Positions 24,066 through 35,900 of a DNA stretch of 41,126 bases are shown piece by piece; position 1 is the first letter of the stretch, and every line of letters starts with the position of its first letter. Under the pieces are notes generated by a model. The model was not told the DNA's origin. It made no database searches and worked only from the letters and a program-made list of their open reading frames with translations. The translations under genes were made by a program, and so were the position numbers. Source of the stretch: Monoraphidium neglectum (Eukaryota > Chlorophyta > Chlorophyceae > Sphaeropleales > Selenastraceae); the NCBI RefSeq assembly GCF_000611645.1, contig NW_014013507.1, positions 1-41,126 on the forward strand. The letters run 5' to 3'.

Positions 24066-25880
24066 GTGGCTGGCACACACCTTCCAAAGTGCTCCCGGAC
24101 GGAGCTGAGAATTGTTGATCTGAGCCCTGCAGCACTGCCAGGCTCTTCTGCCGCGGTGAGAGGGCGTCATGTTGAAGATCTTGCATCATTATCATTGTTG
24201 CTTGCCCGCGCAGCTCACCTCACCGCTGCAATGCCTCACTTCGTGCAGGGCTCCGCCGCAGAGCCAGGCTTGCCACTGCTGCTGCTCTCCTGCATGGAGC
24301 GAGATGTGTTGGCGGCGGGCACGTGCGTCGAGCAGGATGAATTGCTTGTGAGTAGCGCCTGCACTCCAGCCAGCCGCGCTTACACCATGCAGCCGCCGCC
24401 CTCACGGCGCGGGGCTGCCGGCGGCGACGCAGCTGAGCTCGGCCTGGACAAACAGCAGCGGCCAGACCAGTTCTTGGCTGGCGCACCATCGCCTTCGTCG
24501 GTGCATGCGCCGCCACGAAAGCGAACACGCATGCGCAGAGAACCCCCGCTTTTGCTGCTGCCCGGAGCGCAGCAGCAGGTGGCAGAAGAGCGGCCCCATG
24601 TCGACAAGCAGCTGCCGACAGGCCAGGCAGCGGCGGCGGCAGCGGCTCCTTTAGCCACCTTGCCGCCATGGTCCTGTGGATCCGATGTCGGCGATATCTC
24701 CCCACTGGATCCAGCGTCCCCGTTTGCGGCACGGTGGCGACGGTCGTCCGTCATGTCATCCACCACCATGGCCCCTTTCCTGCCGCCCATCAGCCCGCTG
24801 GACCTGGGCGGCAGCGACCAGCGGGCGATGCAGCGGCACAGCGAGCAGCAGCAGCACCAGGAACAACAGCAGCAACAGCAGCAACAGCAGCAGCAGGACG
24901 AGGAGGGCCAGCAGGAAGAGGTCCCGTCACTGCGGGTGGAGCAAGAGGTGGCCCCAGCGCAGCCGCCAGGGCAGGCTGGCTTCCTTGGCACGCGAGGCAG
25001 GGGTCTGGGGCTTGGGGCACTGGCAATCGACCTCGACCTCCAAGCTTTTGGCGGCGGCGGTAGCGGCGTCGGGATGACACCGGGACGGCTCGGGGACGGT
25101 CTCACGCCGGGCCGCTTCCTGCTGGGCAGCCCCGTCGACCTGGGGGACGGCCTTCTGCGTAGCGTGGACCTAGCGGCTGAGCTTGGCCTCGTGGGAATGG
25201 GCCCCGAGATTTGCTGCGGCCTGCTCGCCTCTCCTGGCCGCGCCATGGCATCGCCCTCTCACGCATTGGCGTCGCCCCGCCAGCCGCTGGCGTCGCCGCG
25301 CAGCGGCGGCGGCGTACTTGCGCCTTTGCGCGACGTCATGCTGGCGTCGCCACGCGGCCACACCTTTGGCATCGGAGGCGGCGGCGGGGGTGCGGGCGGC
25401 AGCGGGCGTGCGGGGGGTGGTAGGCCGCCGCGGCGACTAGAAGATGAGCTTTTGCCCCTGTCACCGCTGGCGACCACGCCACTCACAGTGCGGCACCGAC
25501 GGCGCGCGCAGCCGCGTGGCGTCGGCAGCGCACGCCAGCACGGCAGCAGCCTGCTTTCTGGAGGCTCGCCTCGGCCGGAGGTATCGCTGTGGGTGCCTTG
25601 CAGCACGCCTGCGGCTGGCGCGAGTGATGGTTGCGCCGGCGGCAGTCGTGGCGGTGGCGGCTGCGACGGGCAGGCCCCTTGGCTGCCAACACGCCAGCAG
25701 TCGCTGCGGCCTGCGCAGCAGCAGACGCCGCCCTCCGCACTGCAACTGGACGCTCCGCCATGGAGCAAGGCAAGCCCACAGCAGTGGCAGCCGCAGCAGG
25801 TCCAGCAGCAGCAGGGCGACGGGGTGCCGCCATGGCAGGATGGTGAGCAGCAGCATGATCAGCAGCGGCTGCGGCAGCGG

Positions 25881-25963
<83 letters not shown>

Positions 25964-26216
25964 GCCACAGCAACCACAGCAGCAGCAGCAGCTGCTGCCG
26001 CCGCCGCCGCAGCAGCAGCAGCAACAAGGTCGAGCAGCCGTCGCGGGCGCTGGCGGCAGCCGCGCGGATGGCGGCCGGCATGGCGTCCCATTATCAATTT
26101 TGAAAGAGCTGCCGCCATTGCGGCGCAAGCCAGCGGCTGCTATGCTGGACAGTATGCAGCTGGTGCGGGAGTGCGCCACGCGGCGGCAGCGGCAGGTGAA
26201 TGAGAAGCAGCCCTGA
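24066..26216 (+). CDS. Unrecognised Gln/Gly/Ser-Pro-rich, probably disordered nuclear protein
   Basis: Function unknown; no conserved domain recognised. One uninterrupted frame of 716 codons, unusual among the intron-rich neighbours. Visible features: a basic cluster PPRKRTRMRRE around residue 155, which could be a nuclear localisation signal; ISPLDPASPF and PPISPLDLGGS repeats; MTPGRLGDGLTPGRFLLGSP around 340; a row of Ser-Pro repeats (LASPGRAMASPSHALASPRQ, then LASPRSG and MLASPRG) around 388-430, candidate sites for proline-directed kinases; a Gln run near 267 and a 27-Gln run near 607; and a compact charged C-terminus LSILKELPPLRRKPAAAMLD, likely helical. Codons up to about 24230 look less GC3-rich, so the true start may be a later Met such as 24231. 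A perfect donor (GTGAGT at 24348) hints that a 5' intron may exist. It could be a transcription or cell-cycle regulator (inference only). Confidence 0.6.
25884..25964 (+). repeat. Coding CAG/CAA microsatellite (27 Gln)
   Basis: Twenty-seven consecutive Gln codons, CAG except for one CAA, in the frame of the unrecognised 716-residue protein. Shorter Gln-Pro and Gln runs follow to about 26030. Confidence 0.95.
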
Positions 26217-26951
26217 AGTGTACAGACGTGGCAGCGTCCAATCTTACCAGGCAGCACTGAAAATTAGCAGCTCTGGGAGCGGCTAGCTCTGTGAATGCAT
26301 GCTGTCAGTGGCAGACCACGAAATAGTGGAGTAATCGACTGTCTATCCTCCTTGTTTTGGCGGCATGCACACCTTTCAAACTCGCCATCCTGGAGGTGCA
26401 CAAGTGCAGCAACGGGCCCATACGTTTCAGAACATGTGGCATCGGGTTTTATAACAAGCCAACACTCTCTTTGGTTGCCTACTTGAGAGTGTGTTGCTGG
26501 CAAGTTGACTTTGAGGCACAATGCAGCCAGCCTGATGACCACAAGCGCAGCAATCGCGGCAACGTGCAACGGGCGCTCAACAGGCACACCAACAGCTCGC
26601 ACGTGGTGCAGCCCTTCTTGAATCTGCACGCTTTCATATTGCTGCGATTGATACATGATAGCTGTGTGTGCGCTCAAAAGCGGCGCAGATCGATTCAACT
26701 GCGACATCTTTGAGATAAGCAGCATTGCTGCAGATATATCACAATTTAATTGCTAGTGGAGTTTTCTGTATTGAGGAGGGTGCCGGAGAGCTGCTGCAGC
26801 AGCCACTTCTAGATCAGCGGTCGCTGGGCACGGCCATTCAGGCTCATAGACCAACCAGTGAGTTGGAAAGAGCCATTCAGTGCAGTGAGGCATGCTGCCA
26901 CGCATGCTTGTCCGCTGCCAATCGACGTGGGCTACTTGTGCGACCGTGGCG
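26217..26951. other. Intergenic region before the small six-exon gene
   Basis: Balanced base composition with open frames on both strands (for example 26357-26713 on plus) that show neither GC3 bias nor a recognisable domain. Probably the 3' untranslated region of the Gln-rich protein gene plus the promoter of the next gene. No TGTAA found on plus. Confidence 0.35.
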
Positions 26952-28555
26952 ATGGCAGGGGGGGATAATGTGCTGCTAAACAAGGTGTACACGTCGAATG
27001 CATGCATTGCAGCGCAGCGGTCCAGGTTGGAACACCAGTGGCGCGCTTTCGGCACATCCGCGCTTGCAGCGGCTTGCTATTGTGAGCTGGTCGTGACGCT
27101 GTTGCCCCTGCTCTTTAATGCTGCTCGCCCCGCAGTGGATGAGGAGCCGCCAGTGTTCCTGGCATACCAGGCTTACAAGGGCCCTGCCAACATCCCCCAC
27201 GTGCCCGGGGAGTTCTTCGGCGCTTTCTTCCTCGCTATCAACGTGCGCCCCCTCCCCCCCCTCCCCCGCCTCGATACACGGTGCACATGTGTTGACATGT
27301 GTGCGTTGCAGCGCTTCCTGCTTCCTTGAAATCCTTTGTTAACATACAAACGCGCACCTCTGTCATGGCGCCTTGGGCGCCCCATGTCGGCGTCGTGCAG
27401 CCGCCCATGTGCTGGCGGCTGCGCAACGCATGCGGCAGACTCGACACGACCGTGGGCCGGGCGCGCGCTCAAATGCTGCCACTGGGGCACGCGCTGCGCT
27501 CCTGCCAGCAATCCTCAACCGTCGCCGCCCCTCCCTCCTTCGCTGCTCCCTACAGAGCACGCTGGTCTGCCACATGTTCCCAGGAAAGGTCTTCGGCAGC
27601 GAGATGCGCGCGCGCAAGCACGAGTGAGCCACCCCGGGCCGCCGCCGCGCGCCCCCCGGGCCGCCGCTCTGCCTGCCCGACTAGCTCCTCCCTTTCAACC
27701 TCCTGTGGACGCTGGTGCAGCTGCGGCGCCTGGCTGCCTTGGGGCCTGGGCTCCCTTGCTGCTCCTTGCACACCCTCGCTTCCCTGCCGGCCCAACCGCG
27801 TCCTGCAGCCCCGACTACATTGCGTCGGTGTGCAACGAGGCGGGCATGAGGCGTGACGCGCTCCGCGGCCAAGTGCCCCGCACGTGGCTGGTGCGCTGCT
27901 GGGCCACCGTGGTGGCGCGCGAGGGCAGTTGTCCAGGCGTGTGCGATGCACCCCAGCAGGGCCCCTCTAGTCCCCAGACCCCATGTAGATGGTTGTTTTA
28001 CGGGGGGGGGGGGGGAGCAACAACGGATGCTTGCTGGCTTTCATGCCGACCACACCTGCGCTTCTATTCACGATACGTCTTCATATCTGCCCCCGCAATC
28101 ACCCACAGATGGGCGGCGGCCCCCGCCCTGTCACGGACAGCTGGGAGCACATGTGGTGGGACAACCTGCACTGGAAGAGGTGCGCGGCCGACGCGGTTGG
28201 CTGGAGTGTCCCGATGGGTCGGGGGTCGTGGGTGTGTTTGTGCTCGCGGCTTCACCTGGTTGGTATTGTGCGGCAGGCCAGCGGTGTACACCAGGCAGTT
28301 TGGTGCCGGGCACAGGATGTGAAGTCATGTCGCGCGCGGGCGGCAACCACGGACCGGCACAGCACGCGGCCGCGCTTTGTTGGTCGTACGCCGGCAGCCA
28401 GGCGCAGTTTGGTCTCCGGAGACAGCCTCTGCCGGCAACACCTGGACAGTGCACACCTTACACTCCCACATCCCCCCCCCTGCCCCATGCACGTCACCAG
28501 GTGGAAGATCCCCAGGACTGGCCCCGCCTTCCCTCAGGACATGTACTGGCAGTGA
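26952..28555 (+). CDS. Small unrecognised six-exon protein (about 129 residues)
   Basis: Function unknown. Proposed exons: 26952-26984, 27144-27242, 27556-27623, 27809-27872 (or to 27890), 28109-28179, 28501-28555. The join phases fit throughout (0, 0, 2, 0, 2) and the frame ends in TGA. Segments with clear coding character are FLAYQAYKGPANIPHVPGEF, FFGAFFLAINSTLVCHMFPG (hydrophobic, a possible membrane segment), KHDPDYIASVCNEAGMRRDA, and a Trp-rich end WEHMWWDNLHWKRWKIP then FPQDMYW. The length, single hydrophobic segment and Trp/charged tail resemble small accessory subunits of respiratory or photosynthetic complexes; that is a guess. Exon 1 is the weakest part, and the acceptor of exon 2 lies six bases past a more typical CAG, chosen to keep frame. 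Exon 4 has two in-frame donors, giving 129 or 135 residues. Confidence 0.6.
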
Positions 28556-29518
28556 TCTCACAGCGCCTGTGGCACCGCGCACCTCCTGCTGCTGTTGCTG
28601 TGGCAGCTGCAGGCCCTCGCTCAAGCTGGTGCACCAGCGTGAGGGGCGGGGTGCAGCATCGATCGTTCATGCGTTTGCTGGCAACTACTGCTCGCATGCC
28701 TGGATCCGTTTTGCCTCTTTTTCTTCAGCGCAGGCAACTTTCTTGCTGGCCGCTGGCCCTATCGTTTTACCCATGTTTTGCCAATTTTGGCCCTTTCAAT
28801 CCTTGCTTGTTATCATAAGCAAGCTGGTTGTGTGGTCTTGCCAGTGGCCATCAGCAGCGCAACTGTCGACTGTACTCCAACAGGCTGGTGTCGCAACAGC
28901 TCCCGGGTGGAGTGCTTGTGACCTTTTAAACTGAAGAGCAGCGGGCCAAAGAAAGGACACATGCGTGGAAAGCCATCACACATGCTGCACTCGCCGCCAT
29001 CCCGCCAAGCGCACCCATCAAATGGCTTGGCGACAATGAAATCTGACCTCAACCTCAACGGGCGATGGCGGTGCAAAATACCTGCAAAGGGCACTGCCAT
29101 GCTGATGGAGGTTGGACAGTCAGAGAAGGCAGAGGGAGGAGGTGCAAAGGGGGGCCGCAAATGTGCGTGATGCCTTCTGGGTGCGGAGTCTGCACTGCGT
29201 GCCTAAAAGCCTCGCCCGAACGCCTAGTGAAGCCCCAGCCAATATGAAATCCAAGCAAGCCAACACAAAATTGTCGAGTCGCACGCATGTGTGCACGTGC
29301 ACGCTCTGGTGAATCATGATTGGTCCTGATAAGGCGATTGGCAGTCTGCCAAAAATTTCTTGATGATGTCTATCGGGGTGCACCACCAGAGGGTCGCACG
29401 CATGACAATTTTTGGAAATGCCTGCAAAAAGTGATAGAGTTTACCTGCTGCCAAAGATGCTGCTGCGGCAGTGCCATGCGGCATGTTGCGCTGAGCAGCT
29501 GCTTGTGGGCGGGGGGTG
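28556..29518. other. Convergent intergenic region between the small gene and the carrier gene
   Basis: The 3' flanks of two convergent genes meet here. Composition is balanced in the middle (about 28700-29450). I see no gene with GC3 bias, no RNA gene, and no TGTAA at a convincing position for either gene. Confidence 0.4.
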
Positions 29519-31095
29519 TCACCAGTCGTGCGGCGAGCGGGGCAGCTGCACCTCGTGCAGCGTGCGGGGTGTCTCTTGCGGCGTCTGTGGCGTGTCGTGC
29601 GGCGTGCGCGGCGTCCGAGGGGTCTGTGGGGCCAGGGGGCTGCCGGGACCAGACAGGAGGCACGCAAACAGGGCGCCGGCATGCTCTGCGCCGGCGTTGT
29701 AAGCGTCGCCGACGGACGCGGCGGCGATGGCTGAGCGAGGGCTGCCGTGAGCGCGGGGGCTGCCGTGCGCGCGCGGGCTGCCGTGGACACGGGGGCTGAT
29801 GTGCGCCTGCCGCGCGCCGCCGTGCGCCGCCGCGTCGGCCCGCCCGAGGTGGGCCTTGAGGCCCTCAAACGCAGTGAAGAACAGCGCGCTGAAGAGGGCG
29901 GCCTGGCAGAACACGGTGCAGGTGAGGAGGGCACGGCCAGAATGGGGGGAGGGGGGGGGGGTGGGGACAAGGCAGGGCTGCACACGAGGGACTTGATAAT
30001 TGTCAAAGCAGGCTGCAAAAGGAAGCTGTGGGCCCGGAATGCCGCTGTCAAATTGTGAATGCACCGCTTGCGCCCTGGAATCAAGCCCATTTCCGTGTGC
30101 TGTTTGCCCTGGATGGCCCCGCAAGCGCCCGGCCCCTGCAGGCCCCCACTTGACTACCCTTGCAACCCTACCCATGGTTTGCGCTTCGTCGCTGGCATCA
30201 CCAGCTCTAGCGTGCTGCGCCCCTCACCTGCACGACGCGCGGCCCCAGGCCGGCCATGAGGCCCGCCTGACCCCTCTCCAGAATGATCGCCTCCGCCGCC
30301 TGCCGCACTCCTGCAAACCCGCTCGCGTTGCTGCCCAGGCCGCACTGCACGCGCGCCTTTATGTTGTCCAGCGGCACAGTCAGCGCAGCCGACACCGCGC
30401 CGCAGCCCCCGCCGAGCGCCATGTGGCGCCACGCGTCCGTCTCGCCACCGCCATCGCGGCCGCCCCGCTGCCTGGGGCTGCCCCCGCTGCCGGCGCGGCC
30501 CAGCCACTGCTGGCGGCCCAGCTCGAACAGCGTGAACGAGAGCATCATTTCTGGAATGTCCCGGATCAGCGTCGCCGCCCAGCCGCCGTACAGGCCCCTG
30601 GGCCCGTTGCCCCGCCGCCACGCCGACCGCGCGGCAGCGACCAGGCTGGGCTCGAGCCCCGCCTGCACGCGCTGCCGCATCAGGTCGGTGGGCACGCGCG
30701 CGACGCTGCTCACGGCCGCTGCGGCGGCCGACGAGAGCAGGTGGGCCGCGCGCGCGGCCGGCGCGCCGGGCTCGGGGCGGCCCAGGCGCAGGTGCAGCTG
30801 GTTGGAGCAGACCTCAAACGTCCACCAGTAGAGGAGCCCGGTGGGGATGGCACTCAGCAGGCTGCCGGACAGGCCCGCGTGAAGGTCGTGCAGCAGGTCG
30901 GGGCCGCAGCGCTCCACCCGCACGTGCTGCGGCGGCAGCCGCACGCCGCCTCGCGCGGCGCCGATGCCGGCGGTGCCCGCCATTGCCAGTCCGGCTGTGG
31001 CGGCCTTCGTCGCGCCAGCGCCGCGTAGCATGACCCTGCAGTGCGCGTGCATGCATGAGTACATGCCATACGTGTGCGCTCGCGCTCGCGTTTGC

Positions 31096-31166
<71 letters not shown>

Positions 31167-31786
31167 TGTATTTGTGTGCGTGTGTGCGTGTTTGTAGGCG
31201 TGCGTTTGAGTTTTTTCCGGGGGGGAGGAGAACATTGCGGAGCAGCAGGTTGAGACAAGGTTGCACACTTAATCTGTTTGACATGGCGGCTTGATGAGAC
31301 AGTTCCACGCATTGTGCAAGGGTGTTGTTGGAATGTGAGAAACTCTTGCTGGCTGGGTGTGGGCCAAAGGCAGCTCAGATGACTCGACAAACTTTACCTA
31401 AGCTTCAGGGTCTCGACTGGGTGGATGACTGTAGCCGCAAATGTGCGTGCAGCGGTCCCAGCCACGACCACATTCCCCAACTGCAACAGAAAATTTGTGT
31501 TTGTGTGGGGGTAAGATGTGCTGTTTTGCCAGGTAAGAAACGGCACACGGCAATGTGATCCTGTGACCGACTGTGCGCCATGCGTTACTGCTGTGGTCAC
31601 CTGGGGCCCAGAGGCTTGCTGAAGCGCATCTTTATGGATTTCATCGCAGCACAGCGGCATGCAGGGCCCCTTCCTGGGCCCTACACGGCCAGTGGCTTGC
31701 GCTGCGGCGCTGCGGCTGCAGCGCTGGCGTTCGAGGAGGTACAGGCCAGCTTGATCGTCGAATATCCGACTGGCACGTACTTCCAA
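29519..31786 (-). CDS. Mitochondrial carrier family (SLC25) transporter with repetitive C-terminal extension
   Basis: Six-helix metabolite transporter of the mitochondrial or plastid inner membrane. Four exons: 31786-31601, 31480-31398, 31035-30228, 29902-29519. All joins are in frame, giving 486 residues. The three carrier signatures (P-x-D/E-x-x-K/R) are HPVETLKLR (about residue 80), VPTDLMRQR (about 190) and VPLDNIKAR (about 290), each following a hydrophobic helix. GLYGGWAATLIRDIPEMMLS and ALFSALFFTAFEGLK are typical of even-numbered helices. The second and third repeats resemble S-adenosylmethionine and related carriers, but the substrate cannot be assigned. After the last helix about 100 extra residues follow, with four HGSPRA-like units and a Thr-Pro-rich region. 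The first ~60 residues are not carrier-like; the start may be 31786 or the Met at 31660. Confidence 0.88.
29739..29810 (-). repeat. Four 18-base units coding HGSPRA repeats in the carrier C-terminus
   Basis: Units 29739-29756, 29757-29774, 29775-29792 and 29793-29810 each begin GGGCTG on plus and share CCGTG in the first three. On the coding strand each gives six residues around Ser-Pro-Arg with His-Gly or Ala. The fourth unit is more diverged. Confidence 0.85.
31101..31168. repeat. (TG)18 followed by (CGTG)8 in a carrier intron
   Basis: Simple sequence in intron 2 of the carrier gene, TG repeats at 31101-31136 and CGTG repeats at 31137-31168. Alternating purine-pyrimidine tracts of this kind can adopt Z-DNA. 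Confidence 0.95.
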
Positions 31787-32974
31787 GGGGTTTCAGAAAT
31801 TTATTTCAATTACAACGCTGCTGTTCTGCGCCTGCGAAAACCCCCTCGAGCTCGTTAGAGGGTTCACCCGACAAAATCTTCTGCTTGGCAGCTGCACGCG
31901 CAGGCTGTATGCCTAACTACACGATCTGTGCCGCAGAAATATATTTGTCTTCGATCTTGTATCCCGCGACCAACCAGGACACAGATGGGTGGACGACCCC
32001 GTAAAGTGTGCGTTGACACTAGACTGCTGAACTGCAATTGACAGGGCGCAGCGCAGAGGTGCGGTGGAGCAGTAGAAACTGCGCGATGTCTGACACGGTG
32101 AAACAGTGTTGGGTGCAGCGCGGCCTGTCCAATTGCTGACCCTGGCATTCGAGCAGCCTGCAGATCCAGGTAGCAGTGCAACAAGTATCAAGTGTTTCCC
32201 CCGGGGGCGGCCATTGCCCGCACACCCTTGAGCTCATCAAACAAAGGCCCATTAAACATTGTCTCCCACGGCCACGTTTCTGGTGCCGGGTCGACCCTGG
32301 GTCAGGGCTTGATTGATGCATGGGCAGCCCGTGCCTTGGGGTCTGTGCACGTGAGGGCTTGCTGTGCCGTGTGCACCAGGCTGCTGCTGCTGCGAGGCCA
32401 GTCCGCAGCATAACTTCGTCCATATGGCAATAGTGAGGCGCGTCCAGACAGGCGTCTGGGACTCCGGGGTCTTGTAGCTTATGTAATCAAAGAGCGTCAG
32501 CAGGGACGGGCATGTGGGTCAGGAACATCTTTCCTGGTGGTTCTGTGGTCACAGCTACCCACATTAGACTGTTACAGATGTCACAAACCACATCTGACGG
32601 TTTGCAATTCCAAACAGGCCAGTTGGCTGTGGCTGCCCTGTTGTTGGCTGATGACCGACTGATTCATGGGACACACCCGGCGTGACCAGCACATCAGCAC
32701 TTGTTGTTGTGAGGAGCGGCTCCGACCCGATCAAACCATCCTGCAGGCACGTTGCCCTATTGATTTGTGTATCTCACTTCCTCCATCTCGCACGACGCGT
32801 CCGAGCTGCTGGAACAAGCATCTGATCGATCTAGCATCGTCACCCACCGCTTTCTCTAGATTTTTGGCCTCTTCACCCGGCTGGAGCACGAGAAATTTCC
32901 CCAAAGTCAAATATCTAGACATAACGAGACTTGCACATCCTCACGAATCCTTGCGCAACAACTGCGCCTCAAAA
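31787..32974. promoter_or_regulatory. Divergent intergenic region between the carrier and F-box genes
   Basis: About 1.2 kb between two divergent start codons, so it should hold both promoters. Composition is balanced. The plus-strand frame leading into the F-box gene (from 32666) is open, but its codons lack GC3 bias before 32975, so I treat it as 5' untranslated region. No clear TATA box seen. Confidence 0.4.
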
Positions 32975-35900
32975 ATGGGGCGACAGCCGGCCACCAAGCG
33001 CAGCAAAGCGATCAAGGCAAGCGTTATGCACACTCCGGATGCTTCTGCACCACGTGACAAGGCCGTTGTTAGCACGCCCGCCCTGCGCCGCGGCGTGCGG
33101 CACCGCCGCAGCGGTGCACAGGAGCACGTTGAGGAGGAGGGCCTGCTGCCCCCAGAGCTGCTGCAACTAGTGGGTGCCACCTTGGAGGCATCAGAACTAG
33201 CGGCAGCATCCCTGGTATGCCGGCTGTGGAGCCGGTCGCTGCGCGGAGGTGGGCCTGGGCAACAGACAACTGTCCCCTGCCCTTGGCCTGGCCCTTGCTA
33301 GGCCATGGGGCCCTTGCTCTGGCTGCTCAAGGAAATCGTACGCAGCGCGCACATAGGCCAGCCGCTTGCCTCTTACAAAGCATCTAGCTGCCTCCCTTGC
33401 GCCTTTCGCTTATGACCCCTCCACGCGCGCCCCCGCGACCCGCAGGCGTCACCCGCCTGACGACCCACCTGCTGCCCGACGCCCCCTCCAACGCGGACAA
33501 GGCCCGCGCCCTCACCCGCGCCACGCCGCACCTGTCCAGCCTGCACGCCCACTTCGGCTCGCGCTGCAGCACTGGCGCACTCGCCGCCTTCTTTTTGGGC
33601 CTGCGCGGCATGGAGCGCCTGCGCGAGCTGCGGGTCACGGCCTGGGTGCCTTACGCGCCCCAGAAGGGCGCATGGCCGCTCGGCTGCTTTGCGCACTTGG
33701 ACCTGAGGGGCGTCACCAAGCTGGTGGTGGACGGCGCGGCCATGGCTGAGAACGAGATGCTGGTGCGTGGCCCAGATGCATGTGTGCGCACGAGCGGGCG
33801 CTGCTGGCCGGGAACGCTTCAGTCCCAGGGGCGGAGCTGGCGGGCTGCAAACTGAGGCAGCCGTGGCTGGGCGCTGAGGTCTCTGCTGTGCTGGGAAGTA
33901 GCGACACACCCATGGGGTTGCTGATGGGCATATCTCGACGCCGCTACAACAACACAGTGCTGCCCCCGCCCCTCACCTCCCCGGCTCGCAGGGCGTCATC
34001 ACCGGCGCCGCGAGCGCGCGCTGCCTGGTGTCCCTCGTGCTCAACCCCGGCGCGTGGCCCTACTTCACGCAGCTGGACGAGTTCCAGGCCCCCGCCTGGC
34101 TGCAGCCCGCGGCGCCGGGGGCGGCCCTCACGGGCGTACCCAGGATGCCCGCCAGCGCCCTGGCCGGCCTGGTGGCGCGGAAGCTGCCCGGCCTGCAGGC
34201 CCTGACAGCCGCGGCTGACGCGCACGACCAGGCGGAGTTCTTTTTGGAGCTGCGGCGGCTGGGGGCGCTGAGCAGCCTGGACCTGCTGGGAGGGGCGCCG
34301 GTGCAGAGCAAGGCGCTGCAGGTCCGTCAAGGGGCGGTGTGTGTGTATGCGTGTGTGTATGTGTGATTTTGCAGAAGCACCCCAGCAAGAGCAGGGATGC
34401 AAGGCCAGGGGTGCCTGTGGAAGTAGATGACAGCTCTTTGTTTGTGTGTGTGTGTTAACGTGCGCATGCACACACTCACACAAACGCACATAGACTTATA
34501 AACAACCTCACCTACCCTCCAACACATCCACACATGCCGCTGTTTCCGGCATACCAGGTGATCTCATCGCTGACGTCGCTCCGCGAGCTGCGCCTGCAGC
34601 CGGCGCTCCTCAACACCCCCCAGGCGCTGGAGGAGCACTCCCTCCTGGCCCTGCCGCACGTCAGGCGCCTCGGCGTCAGGTGCGAGCCTCTCACTCACTG
34701 GACTGCGCCGCCTTGTAGCCAGCCCACAAAGGGCCTGCACCTCATCATCATCCCCAAGCATCGATGTTGCCCCCGCACCAGCACGCCCCCATGCCCGTGC
34801 CCAAGCCCCCTCACCATCCGCCGCCTGTCACGCCGGCCCCACTTCCTCCCGCCCTCCGTCCACCGCGCCCCCAGGCTGTGCCGCCGCCCCGCCGAGCCCC
34901 TGTGCCGCGACCTCTGCGCGCTCACCCGACGCCGCGCCCCCGCGGCCCTGGTTGACCTCGAGCTCTCAAAGTGCGTCTGGTCGGCGGAGGCCGGCGCCTG
35001 CGTCGCCGCGCTGACCGCGCTCACGCGCCTGCGCCTGGAGCGGCTGGAGTGCGTGCGGCCCGCGCGCGCGTCGGCGTCGGCGTCGCGGGCGGCGATGAGC
35101 GTGGACCTGACGCCGCTGGTGGCGCTGCGGGGGATGCGGTGCTTCGAGCTGACCGGGGCGACCGGCAGCGTGGCCGGCGTCGTGCAGGTGGGCGCACGGC
35201 TTGCTGGCGGCCGGTGTCCTGCATTGACACGCACGCGCGCACATGTTTGCGCGTGTGTTAATGGGTGTGATCAAGTAAAAAGTGTGAGTGTGTGTGTGTG
35301 TGTGTGCGTGTGTAAGAGATAGTATATCCGAGCGTGTGCATCTTGTGTTGGTGTGTATGGGTGTGTGAATTTGCACGACACAGCTGGTAGAAAGCCAAAG
35401 TCTGGTGGGGTCTGGTCCAGCTTGCCGTTGTCACTGGACACACAGCAAGGGAGGTGACACTGCCACTTGTTGCTCGAGGGACGAAACGTTCCCCCCTGCC
35501 CTGTCAACCCATCAGTCCGCACGCGAGGCACGCCCACCCGCACCCTCGCTCTGCCTCGCGCCGCCCCTCGCAGGGCCTGGGCAGGCTGTGGGCCGCGTGG
35601 GCGGCCACCCTGGAGGACGTGCAGCTGGTTGACCTGGCGGTGGCTGAGCTCGACCCCCCGGCCACCCTGCCAGCCCTGCGCGCGTGCGGCGCGCTCACCA
35701 GCCTGCGCCTGCTGCTGCGCGAGCCCATGGCGCCCGAGGTGGCGGTGGTGGACGTGGGGGCGCTGCCGGCGCGGCTGACGCAGCTGGCGCTGAGGCATGT
35801 GGTGGTGACGGCCTGCGCCGCGGCGGAGCGCAGGTGCGCAAGGCGTTGACCGCCTGGACCTGGGGCGAATGCCTCATCGGGGGGAATCGTATGGCAAGAG

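Noticed and set aside
32666..32974. In-frame N-terminal extension of the F-box protein by 103 residues.
   Set aside because: Codons before 32975 lack the G/C third-position bias of the rest of the exon; the ATG at 32975 has good context.
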